Shown: positions 1 to 11,086 of the stretch, piece by piece
Position numbering within the stretch: the first letter of the stretch is position 1
Layout: each line of letters begins with the position of its first letter
Program-made: the position numbers and the translations under genes
Assembly (NCBI RefSeq): GCF_963966145.1
Contig: NC_091047.1
Span: forward strand, 10,106,001-10,170,000
DNA: 64,000 nucleotides
Direction: 5' to 3'
From: Tenebrio molitor
Lineage: Eukaryota > Arthropoda > Insecta > Coleoptera > Tenebrionidae
The notes under the pieces: model-generated
Databases searched by the model: none
What the model was told of the DNA's origin: nothing
Seen by the model: only the letters and a program-made list of their open reading frames with translations

Positions 1-182
1 TTATTGAAATGAATTCGCATAAAATTTTATTTCAATCATTGTCAAATTTATGCCGAAATTAATTATGTACTTTCATCTTCCATAAGGAAATGGAAGTATG
101 TGATAGGATCGAAAAATTGTGTTCAAGATAAGATCTTTCGAGGACTGCATAACATTAAGAAACAAAGAAAATGCATTAGGTA

Positions 183-394
183 CAGTGGGGAGCACGGAAT
201 TTCGCACACCAATTTGTATGTCATTAAAAAACACTATCTAGTCTAAGCTTTATGGTCATTATAATCAATCATGATATATGTGATCATGACTGATGTTTCA
301 CCTAAACTGTCGCGAAACTGCCGCCAGTATCTCATTTTAATACAATTATGTCAGTGAAATGTCCAATGTGTGCGAAATTCCGTGCTCGCCACTG
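183..394. mobile_element. Tc1/mariner-type MITE, copy 1
   Basis: Non-coding element of about 212 bp with terminal inverted repeats. The left end reads CAGTGGGGAGCACGGAATTT and the right end is its near-complement. TA dinucleotides flank it at 181-182 and 395-396, as expected for Tc1/mariner target duplication. A second copy lies at 24622-24854. No transposase is encoded, so it is non-autonomous. Confidence 0.85.
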
Positions 395-717
395 TACATA
401 CATACTTGTCAGGCAAAGGATTAAAGCGACTAGTGGTTATAGTTATTTTTAGGAGTGAGGAGTGACCGTATACAAGCAAATAGTTTCCTAAAATTGACAT
501 TTCTTTTGAGAGAGCTTTGTCGTTGTTCTTTGAATAGGAGCCGTTTTCAGTTTTCGGAAAGGATTATACCACCAGGCACTACCGTTATCATTAGCGTGGC
601 AACCGTTCAATCGGAGAATATCTTGTCTCAATCCAAGGAAGTTTCACAATACAGTATGTTTTAGAAATACAGGTACAAATAAAACCGGTAATTAGTGTAG
701 ATGGGTAGAAGTCATAA

Positions 718-1005
718 AATATTTTTTTTGTTCGACACTGTCAGAATTTGAGAATTTTCTTCTATGTGAACGGATTTTTATAAATTTGACAAGTTGTCAA
801 AACGAAACGTCAAGCTAATTTTAAAGATTTTCAGCGATTTGGAGCCTTTGGGGGACTCGTCGAACAAAAAAATGTTGTATTCAACTCGTTCTTGTGTAAT
901 TTGGGCTTTTTTTGGCACTCCTGGACCTCGAGTTTTAAACTGACCCACTCATGCCAAAAAAAGCCCAAATTACACGCGAACTCGTTAAATAAACTACTAT
1001 TTTAT
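718..1005 (+). repeat. Dispersed repeat with perfect 24-bp hairpin, copy A
   Basis: An inverted copy of this segment lies at 22132-22389. Inside it, 894-917 and 952-975 are perfect reverse complements of 24 nt (starting GTGTAATTTGGG), separated by 34 nt. The TTGTTCGAC motif recurs near both sides of the segment. There is no coding potential; it is probably a foldback-type or MITE-like element whose ends I could not fix. Confidence 0.7.
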
Positions 1006-1602
1006 AATAAAAAATTATATCACATTAAAATACTTTTAATGTTTGTTTAAATTTATTTCACTCCCAAAGAAAAGTGTTCGTGTTGTCACTTATCATTAAA
1101 ATCTCGGGCGGAACCTTGGTTATTTATAGTTTGCAGTCCAATAGCAAACTATAAACTCTCACAAAAAATGACCTGTTGTTTAAAATCATCCCCTGAAAAT
1201 CAGGCCTTTTTTATTTTTCTCTCGCATCTCGGTAACTAAAATAAAGTTCCAATATCAAAAATGTTCATTTGGCCACGATATACAAGAACGTGTGAATAAA
1301 TGTATAGGGTATCTTGTTTGTTTTTAAATCTTTTATTAAATAATTATTTTAGAAATTATGAAAGTGTGTAACCTCAATCCCTATTAAAACAAAGGTGATG
1401 CGATGCATCCGCCACAGCCTGAATTACACAGACCGAAACACTATCGATTTTTGTATGTCCACCTTTTCTATTAAATCTTTACATGTAACAAAAACTATTC
1501 TTTACTTATGATAATATTTCTTAATGACAAAGGTGACATAATCATAGTGAAATTTTTAAGTTTAATGTGAGAGAGAGTTTTTCCTTACGTACTCAACTTA
1601 TT
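1006..1602. other. AT-rich spacer, no gene seen
   Basis: No open frame with family resemblance and no clear inverted repeat was found here. Short A/T runs dominate. Confidence 0.5.
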
Positions 1603-1610
1603 GAAAATAA

Positions 1611-2456
1611 GGTAATTGTTCACTTTAACTACTTCTGGAATTTTCGCGTTTTTTCTGACTAGACAGCCTCAGGACGTCCTCCTACATCGTTTCCCACCGT
1701 TGAGTAAAATCCCATCGGTAATTTCGCCACCAATATTTTTCAATACATTTTTATTGAGGATCATACCCAATAAGGGTAGATTTAAGTAACTACTGACACC
1801 TGACCCAACTTTATTTGTGTTTTTAGAAAAACTGAAAGAATTTCAAATAGACACTTATGTGAAAATACAAAGTCTACATTTGGTAGCAAAAATTCATAAT
1901 AAGCATGTCAGAGACAGACAAAAATTTATAAATAATATGATAAAACGACATAATAATAAAGAATTAATCTTTCCAATGTAATCTTAAATAATAAATTGTT
2001 TTTCCATATATGTACATACATACATGCATTTACTTGTTTTCCTGTCTCAGACTCTCAGATACAGGATACAGAAATATTTATATGTCGGCGCCGTCCTTAG
2101 GGGTAGGTAGGTGTAGAATGTAGATTAATTCCGGGAAGTACAGTGGCGAAATTACTGGTAGGCTTAGCATGGTAGTGGCGAATTTACCTGTATCTTAATC
2201 TCGTAATGATGCTTAGTGGCGAAATTACCAACACCGTTCCCACCAGTCAAACCTTGTGCAAATGAAAATTTTCCTTACCCTTTAGTTATACTAAGACTTG
2301 GCGCGACCTTGACGCGACCTTGAAACACAACAAGAGAGAAAAAAAAGGCATTTGCACAAGGTTTGAATGGTGGGACACGATCTAGGAGGATGCCCTGAGG
2401 CTGTCTAGCCAGAAAAAACACGAAAATTCCAGAAGTAGTTAAAGTGAACAATTACC
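1611..2456. mobile_element. Inverted-repeat transposon, 8-bp target duplication
   Basis: Terminal inverted repeats of about 85-90 bp, beginning GGTAATTGTTCACTTTAACT on the left, with the matching complement ending at 2456. The 8-mer GAAAATAA flanks both ends (1603-1610 and 2457-2464), a direct target-site duplication. No transposase frame is present. An 8-bp duplication is known for hAT, P and some Merlin elements; the GG terminus favours Merlin, but this is not settled. The interior carries several copies of AGTGGCGAAATTAC and its complement. Confidence 0.85.
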
Positions 2457-2464
2457 GAAAATAA

Positions 2465-3560
2465 AATAAATAACCAAATCGGGAAAGGCAATAACATTTT
2501 TTTTCTTAATTTTGACATGTAATGAATCACTTTGAAATGAAAAATATTTCTCAACTGGTGATGACCGATGAAATATATACCTAGTTGGGAAAAGACTATT
2601 ATTATTCCTCGATGCCATTGGGATTCAATCTATGTAATTAAAAAATAATTAAATTTTAAAAAATGACTACTTTCCTGTTTATTAAAATCCGCATTAATTT
2701 TTTTCACGAAGTGATTATTGTAAATTGACTTAGTAGTTAGTACAGAACTACGAGTATTAAAAAAATACATATCAGTGATTTTGATAATTTAGTGATGGAA
2801 GTAGATGTAATTCTTTTTTATATTTTAAACTCTGATTTGGAGTTTATTGCATTGAAGCCGACATTCAAATTCCAGATCTCAACGTCAAGAATGTTTCAAA
2901 AAACATTTACTCCCTGTCCGGCTTTTAGGAGTAAAATAATAATCCGGACACCCTCAGTCGAGTGATTTACAAGACGTCGGTGCCGTCGTCTTTGTGTAAA
3001 CATCTGCAGTACATAGGTACTTTCCTAAGACGAGACATTCGCCGACTGAACGGTTGCCACTCTAATTATACCGGTAGTACCTGATCAAATAATCCTTTCC
3101 GAAAACCCAACGGTTCCTTATTCCAAGAGTAACGAGAAAATTTAATGACAAAATCTGGACTTTTTTTGTTTTTCGCTTACATCTCACAAACTAAAATAGA
3201 TAAAGAAAAAGTTCCAATGGCAACAATTTTCATTTTTTCACCCTAGGTATACAGGAGTGTCTTGTGAATCAAATGATGTGAAAATCAGTTACTAGTACCA
3301 GTCGCTATTACTAAAAACTTTTTCGTAAAATCGTAGCAAAATGAAGTTATTTATACAGTAATTTGCGGGCGTAAATAATGCCTTTTGCGCCCTAAGGTCT
3401 AAAAGAACAACAATTAATTTTAATAGCTATTTTATTTGTTGCATCACATTGGCAACCAACAACATAACTCTTGATTTTTGAGAACGAATCATGGCATTTA
3501 TTTCTTCAAAGCTTTAAGTTGGATTTAAATGATTTTACAAAAAATAATATTTGCATTTCA
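2465..3560. other. Spacer without recognisable gene
   Basis: AT-rich sequence with no supported coding region or strong repeat structure. Confidence 0.45.
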
Positions 3561-3663
3561 GGCGTGAACGGCGATTTTAGCCCTTTGGTGTCTTATAATT
3601 CCTCGGCCCTTCGGGCCTCCTGCTTATAATTCCGCCGCGGGCCAAAATCGCCTCCTTCACGCC
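3561..3663. repeat. Palindromic element with GC-rich tip
   Basis: The ends GGCGTGAA and TTCACGCC are complementary. The arms of roughly 45 bp pair imperfectly, and the centre CTCGGCCCTTCGGGCCTCC forms its own GC stem. It belongs to the same architectural class as the palindromes at 10254, 11422, 18301, 43552 and 43823. Confidence 0.7.
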
Positions 3664-5450
3664 CTTGATACAAAAATATCTATTTCATACATTTTTTCTC
3701 CATTTTAGAAGTTTAGATTCGTCTGGAATTTCGATGCTTATTACCTGAGGGGCAATGCGATGCTTCTGCCAAACCTCAAATTGCAAAAACCTACAAGAAA
3801 ATCGCATTATCATGATTACGTAATTATTGCCGATTCTTGGAAACTTACTGTCGAATTCATTTTTTGTAGGAAAAAGAACGAGCCTGTTCAGAAATGAAGA
3901 TTTGATTATTATTATTATTAGGATATTTTGCATTTAACATTTGCAAGTACTTATGTACATACTTTTATTATTGTAGTGAAACGAAATATTCCCACGCAAT
4001 GTTGTAGCAAAATATGCGATGCAAACTGAGAAATTTTGCATTTTATTAAATACAATAAACATTTTTACGATTCTTCAAATAAACAGATGTAGGTACCGAA
4101 AAATGGGAAAATCTGCTTTTAACTGACATTTACAGCTCCTTCAATTCGGACTAAACCGACAAAAGAAAAGGGTCTAGCAAGCCCTCTGCCCCCACACTGT
4201 CATCGTGGAATACAACTACGAACAAATTCATGAATTATTTGACACTTTTACTACTTTGTCGAATGTTTAACAATTAACCAACACGTCTTCACAAATTAAT
4301 GTGTGGCAGGTGATCATTTCAAATACAAATTTGAATTTCGCTGCAATGCAAAGTGAAATGAAAAAATATTGTAAAAATAAACAAACAAGAGTATTTTTGA
4401 CAATAACACACCTATCAACGTATCAACCATACTACACTTTTAATGCTCTTTTAATTTCCTAAAAAATAAATAAAAACAAAGTATAACTGAATTCAATTCA
4501 CTAAATGATTTATTATTTAGTTTCTGTTCCATTGCAGTAGGTACACAACACAGTATTGAAGTAAGCTTTTCAGGACCACCAGAGAAATTTTAAATTTTAT
4601 TAAATATAATACGCTTTATGAGTTTATGGATATTTATAACACCTTCAATTTCGGCTGTGCCGACATAAAACGAAAAGTGTCTATAGCAGCCCATCCTGTC
4701 TGACCTTTTTACCGTGAAATGCAACTACAAATCCATCCCTCGAAGAAACGAATTCATAAATTATCAATGGGATTATGTTGTCCTTCACAAAGTTTACTGG
4801 GTAAACTGCTACATTTTTTAAACCTATCGCATTTTTGGTATAATCATTTCTGCCAAAAAAATTTTCAAACCATCAATTACTTAACTTTTGCAATTGCCCT
4901 ATTTTCGTTGTTCCGAATGGGAACCACAGCGGTGGTTGATAATAATTGGTCCTGGTCTACAATTTTCATTTCGCTGTTTATTCTTAAATTATTATTATTC
5001 ATGACCTCTCAAGTACAATTTTAATCAAGAATAAGTAAATAAAACTACTTTTTTGATAATTTGTTTTTACTTACTTGAATATCGATAAAAGGATCCTAAG
5101 AGAGAGACAAATACAAATAAAAACCTTTTAGTTGTTATCAGACAACGCCATAAAGCAAAAGTCCCAACGTCAAAAATAATAAGGTGAGTCGTTTGAAACA
5201 TATACCTAACAACAATATTCATATATGAAAAAATGGTGATACAAATCATTTGTTTTTTTTTAATTTTTTATAATTTGCGCATTTATTGAGCATTTGTAGA
5301 AATCACAAGAATTTTGATAACTGATTTTGTATAATATTGGAGCCCTGATTACAAAAATACCCTTCATTTTTTGTATCACCTCAGGTTTTTTCACTATTAT
5401 TGAGGAAACTAACATGTTTATAATAATTTTTTGTTTAAAATCAAACTAAA
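3664..5450. repeat. Spacer with a diverged direct duplication
   Basis: About 4015-4270 and 4575-4770 share a series of matched blocks in the same order: a CTTCAATTCGG-like motif, a GTGGAATACAACTAC-like motif and an AATTCATGAATTAT-like motif. This points to an old direct duplication of about 0.5 kb spacing. The open frames across it look like chance. No gene recognised. Confidence 0.5.
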
Positions 5451-5454
5451 TTTT

Positions 5455-5850
5455 TTATTCCTTATGAGAATGGCATCTTTGACGCTTTGTGAGAAAAGTT
5501 CTTTTAATTGATTGTCTGCTGTATGTTTTTTTTTTGGTACCTACATCGTGCTGTAACATCCAGCAAAAGTCTGCCATCATTGATACGCTCCATATTCCTT
5601 GATATCATCTGTCCATTTCTTTTATATCTTTGTGAAAACGTTCCCCTTATTCCTCGCTAATAGCACCAAGATTGTTAAGAAAATAGAAAATGCACTTTCA
5701 AACTCATATTACATCCCAAGATGTGAAAATTTTCCAGCATGATTCTTACAATATTTTTGTAGTTTTCATTTTGGTGATTTTTCTATGACGTTCTTAAATG
5801 CCTTCCAGGCATTCCTTTCAACAACATTCATAGAATATTACAGTATCGAA
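5455..5850 (-). pseudogene. Relic of a multicopy arthropod mobile-element-derived protein
   Basis: Minus-strand translation in several frames gives an ordered set of matches to a protein segment I recall as common in insect and cnidarian genomes, with LGA-ISEE, GERF-HKDIKEM, MMADFCWML and VKDAI motifs. They are interrupted by stops and frame changes, so the copy is dead. The N-terminal part of the match lies at the higher coordinates. The parent family is known to me only as a repeated, transposon-associated protein; its enzymatic activity is unknown. Confidence 0.55.
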
Positions 5851-6437
5851 ATTTTCAATTAATTAATTCATTCTAGGTGAACATTCCAATTTTAAGAAAA
5901 AACAAATTGTGAAAAAACTAGACGTGATAGCGCAAAACCAAAATCATTTTCGTAATCATGGGGTCGAAATTGTTCAAAAACTGTCAATTTTATGCAAACA
6001 ACGAAATCAGTGTAGACCTGTGTTATTTGGGTACTGTTGTTTTTATTTATCAATTTGTATATTTGGATATTTCCGCATCTAGTCTTCACGATGGCAACTG
6101 CAAAATTACAATTGTTTAAAAACTATAAAAGTTATAGCGGATTGAAGTTAAATGATAAAGTGAATTTTGCAACAAATCAACACTTTGTTAACAATTACGA
6201 GTAGTTTTAAAATTCTTCTTTTTGAAATCGAAAATCATAAGAAGTTGTTCAAACGACTTAGGCAACTTCTTCTGAATCCCTTTTAACGTTACAGATCGAA
6301 AGAAGAAAAACGTCTCCTACGTCTTTACTATTTTGATTAATACACAGAAAAATATTGGGTTTTTCGAAAAATTCTGTTCACAGACTTCTGAACGCAAATT
6401 TTATAAGGCCAAAACGGAAGCAAAAGACCATTACATA

Positions 6438-8515
6438 ATGGAAAACATCCAAGAAGATGCTGCAGAAGTAAAGACATCACATAACTTACCTCTGAGAGTC
6501 CTTTTACTATCATAGATGTTTCATTACTTTGCAGGCATTACCATCTGAAGTTAATGCACCGACATGTTCAACTCATCAGCAACTTACAACATGTTTTTGC
6601 CAGGAGTGTAACATACGTCTATGTCGTCAATGTATCGATAATAACCATCCCAAAGAGCACACGCTGATAGAGAACGTGAATGAAGAAGAGAATGACGAAA
6701 CTGTGCAAAACGAACTTGACATATTAAGAAACAGAATTGAATCACTCAAGGAATCTATTTCTGATGCAATGAACAACTGCAGGACCATGCGTGTGAGAAT
6801 ACAGACGAGGACACAGGAAGTAATGGTACAAATTGACCAAGGATTCGACCAGTAAGTATTTATATGTTTGCAAACTACAAAACAGAAATAAAATAAATTG
6901 TTGGAAATACGATTTTCAAAGATTTTGGCGCTTCCTCCCTTCTGTCAGTCTTGCAGCTGAGCATATCATTTTTAATTTATCAGATTCTTTTCTTACTGTA
7001 AGCAAAGTCAAAATTTAATGTTGTCAGGAATTAACAATGTCCTTAATAGAACATCAAAGCAACAATTTTGGATATTTATAAAAATGTAAATGTTTTTTTA
7101 AAACAGTATTTTTACATGGAACCATGTTATTAAGCATCTCTCATATTTTTAGTAAAAGTTAATTAAAATAGTTTCTAAAATAAAATAATCAAATTTTTAG
7201 ATACAGGGCTGAATTGAGAGCTCGTCGAGCAGACATTTTAAATGGTCTTCAACAGGAAGCGGACACAAGCATTTCTACTCTTGAAGCACAATTACAACAA
7301 TTTACAAATGTTTCTGACAGACTTGCTTTTCTTCGCAAACTTCTTCATCCAGATACACCATGGAACATTAAGCAATACATAATAATCAACGAAATGGCAA
7401 ACGACGAACTGACTGACTATAATAGTTTACACTTGGAACCCACCGTGGCTTATGATATAAAATTCACACGTAGCAATACAAATATCTTCGAATCTTTGGG
7501 AACTTTAACAACAAGTTTGCACCAATTGGCTATACAAGCTCCCAATCCACTCCAAGAAGCGGCATCAACTGCGAAAGGACCATCAACTTCCGATTCACAA
7601 TCGTTTGCGCTCCCAAGACAAATTTATAGTTCTGAGGTGCACGTCGATCTTACGAGTACATCCCTACCGGAATGTCCTTTTTTGGTTTTCGGTAAGAAAG
7701 GTAGCAATGATGGCGAGCTCCATGATCCTTGGGGGATATGTTGTAACAAGCTCGGTCATTTTATAATTGCCGATCGCTGCAACAATCGCATTCAAGTTTT
7801 CGACGCCGATGGCAAGTTTCTATACAAGTTTGGCAGCGAAGGAGAAAATCATGGACAATTCCAATGTCCGTCAGGTGTTGCGATCAACCCCGCCAACCAA
7901 ATCGTTGTATGCGACAAGAACAACCACCGCTTACAGTTTTTCACGATGGAAGGACAATTCGTCGATGCTTTTGGTAGCAAAGGATGGAGAAAGGGAGAAT
8001 TTATGTTCCCATGGGACGTGGCGTGCAGCACTTTGGGTAATATCGTGGTCTCTGACCCTCATAATCATCGCGTTCAACTCTTCAGCTCCACGCGAGAATT
8101 CATAGCTGAGTTTAGCGCCAAGAAGGAAATTTGCAACTTTCCGTTCGAGTATCCGAGGGGTGTGTGTTTTGCTCCTGGTGGATCTGTCGTGGTGTCCGAT
8201 GTGGCCAACACTAGCATTGTATTTCTTTATAACAACTTTCAAAATGCCGTATATTGGAGTGGAAGGATGGCATCTAAAATGTACCGATTTTATAAGCCCC
8301 AAGGAATTGTTATTGACAGCAAGCGTAACATTATCATTGCAGACTCTAAGAAAGGTCGGATCTTAATACTGGACAGATTTTGTAATCTTCTACACACGGT
8401 TGGTGAAAGTGGTAACTGGCCAGGGGGCTTTTTCAAACCCCAGAGTGTTTGTCTCACGCCTACCGGGAAAATTGCGGTGGTCGATGGAGAAAATCACAGA
8501 ATACTGGTTTTTTAA
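6438..8515 (+). CDS. B-box/NHL protein, wech/TRIM71-like (paralogue 1)
   Basis: Model of three exons: 6438-6467, 6535-6851 and 7201-8515, giving 553 residues. Junctions are GAA|GTAAAG...TTTGCAG|GCA and CCA|GTAAGT...TTTTTAG|ATAC, and the frame is kept throughout. Residues 21-52 form a B-box zinc finger with all eight ligands (C21, H24, C32, C35, C40, C43, H48, H52). A coiled coil follows (about 60-170), then a six-bladed NHL propeller (about 276-553) with repeated GxFxxPxGI, VxDxxNxRIQVF signatures. There is no RING, as in Drosophila wech, so ubiquitin-ligase activity is not implied. NHL propellers of the wech/TRIM71 family bind RNA hairpins or protein partners; the specific target here is unknown. 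The small first exon is the least certain part. Paralogue 2 lies at 23511-27893. Confidence 0.85.
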
Positions 8516-9175
8516 ACTGTTATAATCAATCATATTTCTCAAGAAGAACGTTGCAACCTAGCTTAATAACGAAGGAGTTTATTTTCTCTTTCCTATTACA
8601 CACAGTCACATATTAACACAGTTAGATGCTAAAATGTTGATTAAATAGGACTGGAAAAATATTCGTGTTAATTTCTTATATTTTTTACTTTTCGTAAACT
8701 ATATACAAGACTTTTAACTAATTCTTAAAATAGGTACATGACAATAGTAGAAATCTTCGGGAAATATGCCTCGATGTTCGGTTTGTTTGTTGTTACATAT
8801 TATGTTCTAAGTATGTAAGTTTGCACAAGATTTGTGATAGTTGTAAAATCTCATATCTTAACGTAGCCCACACAAATAAGGATGAAACTGCTTTGTTTAA
8901 AATATTTTTTTTGTTTAATCACTTTTCTTGCAACTGTCAAAGTTTTAAGCGATATCTTTAGAAATATCAAGAAATTGTATTTCTTTTCAAAACCAACAGT
9001 TTTAACAAATAAAACTTCTTTGTAATTTATGTTTTAGTGTAATTTTTACTGTATTTTATTCTGTTACCAATCTATATGTTATGTACGTATATCGTTTGTA
9101 ATCGTTTTTATACACATTCCTGATGCGAAATATATTATAACTTTTTTAAATTTCTTAATAAAATATCATGTACCT
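8516..9175 (+). promoter_or_regulatory. 3' UTR of NHL paralogue 1
   Basis: AT-rich region ending near the polyadenylation-like signal AATAAAATATC at about 9158. It holds a 26-nt block at 8854-8879 that is identical to 28697-28722 in the 3' UTR of paralogue 2, plus weaker shared blocks nearer the end (ACACATTCCTG- against ACACCTTCCTG-like). Conservation outside the reading frame suggests a shared post-transcriptional element. Confidence 0.6.
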
Positions 9176-9292
9176 AAACTATAAAATTCAAAATTATTTT
9201 CAGGCTCTTTCCTTCATCCTTTTCCCAAAACTAGAACGGTTCTAGATCAACACGTTTTTACCAGAACATTTCTTAATTAAGTGCAAATTAGG

Positions 9293-9382
9293 GATGGGAA
9301 TTATCGGTTTTCTAGGCCCCAAAAAGTTGTTGACAACACCCCCGCATTATTATTTCAGACTTAAAAAATAATCAAATATTAG
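9293..9382 (+). pseudogene. Fragment of a third NHL-repeat copy
   Basis: About 90 nt align to one NHL blade of paralogue 2 (around 27649-27738). The best block reads TTTTCTAGGCCCCAA in both, and the frame reads G-D-G-N-Y-R-F-S-R-P-Q. It then degenerates into stops. It resembles paralogue 2 more than the adjacent paralogue 1, whose corresponding bases differ. It is a remnant of an additional tandem copy. Confidence 0.7.
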
Positions 9383-9397
9383 AAATAGCCACCTATA

Positions 9398-9824
9398 CAG
9401 GGTATTTCACGAGTGTAAATGAGAACGGCGCAATTCAAAATGCAACTCACAATACATTTCCAAAGTTAACGGAGTTATTTTAAATAGCGTATTGTTTTAA
9501 AATGAAATTATACCATGATGGCTTTGTTTCCAATAATTTTTTATTGGTCACAACCGACATTTACGAAAAAGTTAAAATACGACGATCAAAATGTATCGAA
9601 CGATGAGAACAGACATGATCCTCAATTAGGGCGAATGTAATAAAAATGCTTCTGCCGTTGCGCGTTGATGCAGACAATAAATATTTTCCCAAAAACTCTT
9701 CGTTTTTTCACAATTTTATTTAACCAAGCGAATGACGTTTATGTTAAAATTTACGAAACTGCACAGCTTTGCAAATGTATTGTGGGTTGCATTTTCAATT
9801 CCATCGGGCTCATGAAATAGCCTG
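9398..9824. mobile_element. TA-flanked inverted-repeat element, 427 bp
   Basis: Inverted repeats of about 65 bp; the left end is CAGGGTATTTCACGAG and the right end is its near-complement ending CCTG. TATA flanks both sides (9394-9397, 9825-9828), consistent with a TA target. Internal sequence has no transposase frame, so it is a non-autonomous Tc1/mariner-like element. Confidence 0.8.
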
Positions 9825-10253
9825 TATATATTTTTTGTGTATTTTTTTTTTTTGACTGGACTAATAGATGTAGAAAACCCATTATAGTTTTTACAACATC
9901 AGGCTATACAGCCTGATTCACGTAACTTTCCGACTCTAACAAAATTTAAATGCAGCCAGTAATACGTAGTTCATTCATAACTTGATCCAAAAACAAGAAT
10001 AATTTTAAACTTTTGTATGATTTGAACATCCCTCACAAAAGTTTCAATTATAAAAATTTTAAAATGGCAGTAATCGCCAATATTTTTTTTTTATTTAAGA
10101 AAATTACACTCACCATACACCAATATCATATCGACCCTTTCGTCATTGAAACACATTTTAATTAAGATTAATTCCCACGTACATCAAACGTGCGTGCTCA
10201 GCCAATCAGAGCACTTGCTTTCATCCATCTGTTAATAGCTATTAACATACCTA

Positions 10254-10352
10254 GCGATGTTATGACTATCATAACAACCGCAGATGTCGGTTTGAAATCC
10301 GAGCTCGTAGAGCGAGGATTTTAAGACATCTAAGGTTGTTATGATTCATAAC
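10254..10352. repeat. Palindromic element
   Basis: GATGTTATGACTATCATAAC on the left pairs with the GTTATGATTCATAACATC stretch on the right. Inner blocks CAGATGTC and GACATCT also pair, and the tip reads CCGAGCTCGTAGAGCGAGG. The arms are about 42 bp. It shares its design with the other GC-tipped palindromes in the window. Confidence 0.7.
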
Positions 10353-10520
10353 ATCCGCGGTTTGTTCAATAGTTTACCGGTTTCAGAATAAGCCGAAGAG
10401 AATTTAAAACAATTAAATCCCAACACTCGTCTTAAAATAGATTGAGTTGATCGCGTTTGCATGATATGTTCGAGTGTCATAGTTACATTTAGTTGTTTAT
10501 ACAAACAGACATTTCGCAAA

Positions 10521-10830
10521 ATGAGTTTGAATGATAGTGTTTTACCGGAAAACGTCTTCAACGAAGAAGAACAAGCTTTAAATAGCTTAATACCGGAAAA
10601 ATCGAAAGGCAGGAGGTACTAATCTGAAATCGTAGAGACACTGAAACAAGGGCAGGATCTAAATAAGGTTACAAGTGTAAATGAGAGTGATGTTGGCGTA
10701 TTTTCATGAACTGGTAAGTGCTCGTAGTGTTAGTTCCGTAGCGTATTTATCTTTTTGTTTATAGAGTCGAAGAAATATAGCCCCTCTGCCCCTCATCATT
10801 ATGGACGTAGGTACTACCCGATGCCCCATG
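10521..10830 (+). pseudogene. Crypton-like tyrosine recombinase relic (N-terminal part)
   Basis: An ATG at 10521 opens a frame of 33 codons containing LIPEKSKGRRY, then a stop. Downstream, in shifted frames, come a VNESDV motif, an LAYFHEL motif and a SKKYSPS motif. These four blocks in this order recall the N-terminus of KIAA1958/QRICH1-like, Crypton-derived tyrosine recombinases. A GT-AG intron of 53 bp (10714-10766) sits exactly between the LAYFHEL and SKKYSPS blocks. The catalytic C-terminal half is absent. The element is dead: premature stop, frameshift and truncation. Confidence 0.6.
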
Positions 10831-11086
10831 CTATGAAGTGCAGTTCATTTCTACTATGGCAGAGTTCCGTCTATTTAAGTAATTATTGTTTTTTGTTTTT
10901 AGTTCCGTCTGTTTGAATTAATAAATGAATAAAGTTAGATATTGTCTTCATTTGTTGATTGTTGTTGACATGTCACTATGGCAATATTACCCTACAGCAT
11001 AACTGTACTAGTACAGTTATGACTCACCTACCATCCAACTTTTGTGAATGTAAACCAAGGCTTACTATACTGAAACCGGTAAAAGT

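Noticed and set aside
4719..5024. 101-codon plus-strand frame
   Set aside because: It overlaps a diverged repeated spacer segment, has no recognised domain and its composition fits chance in AT-rich DNA.
8516..9175. let-7 target sites, expected in some lin-41-type 3' UTRs
   Set aside because: No CTACCTC seed match was found by eye in either NHL 3' UTR.
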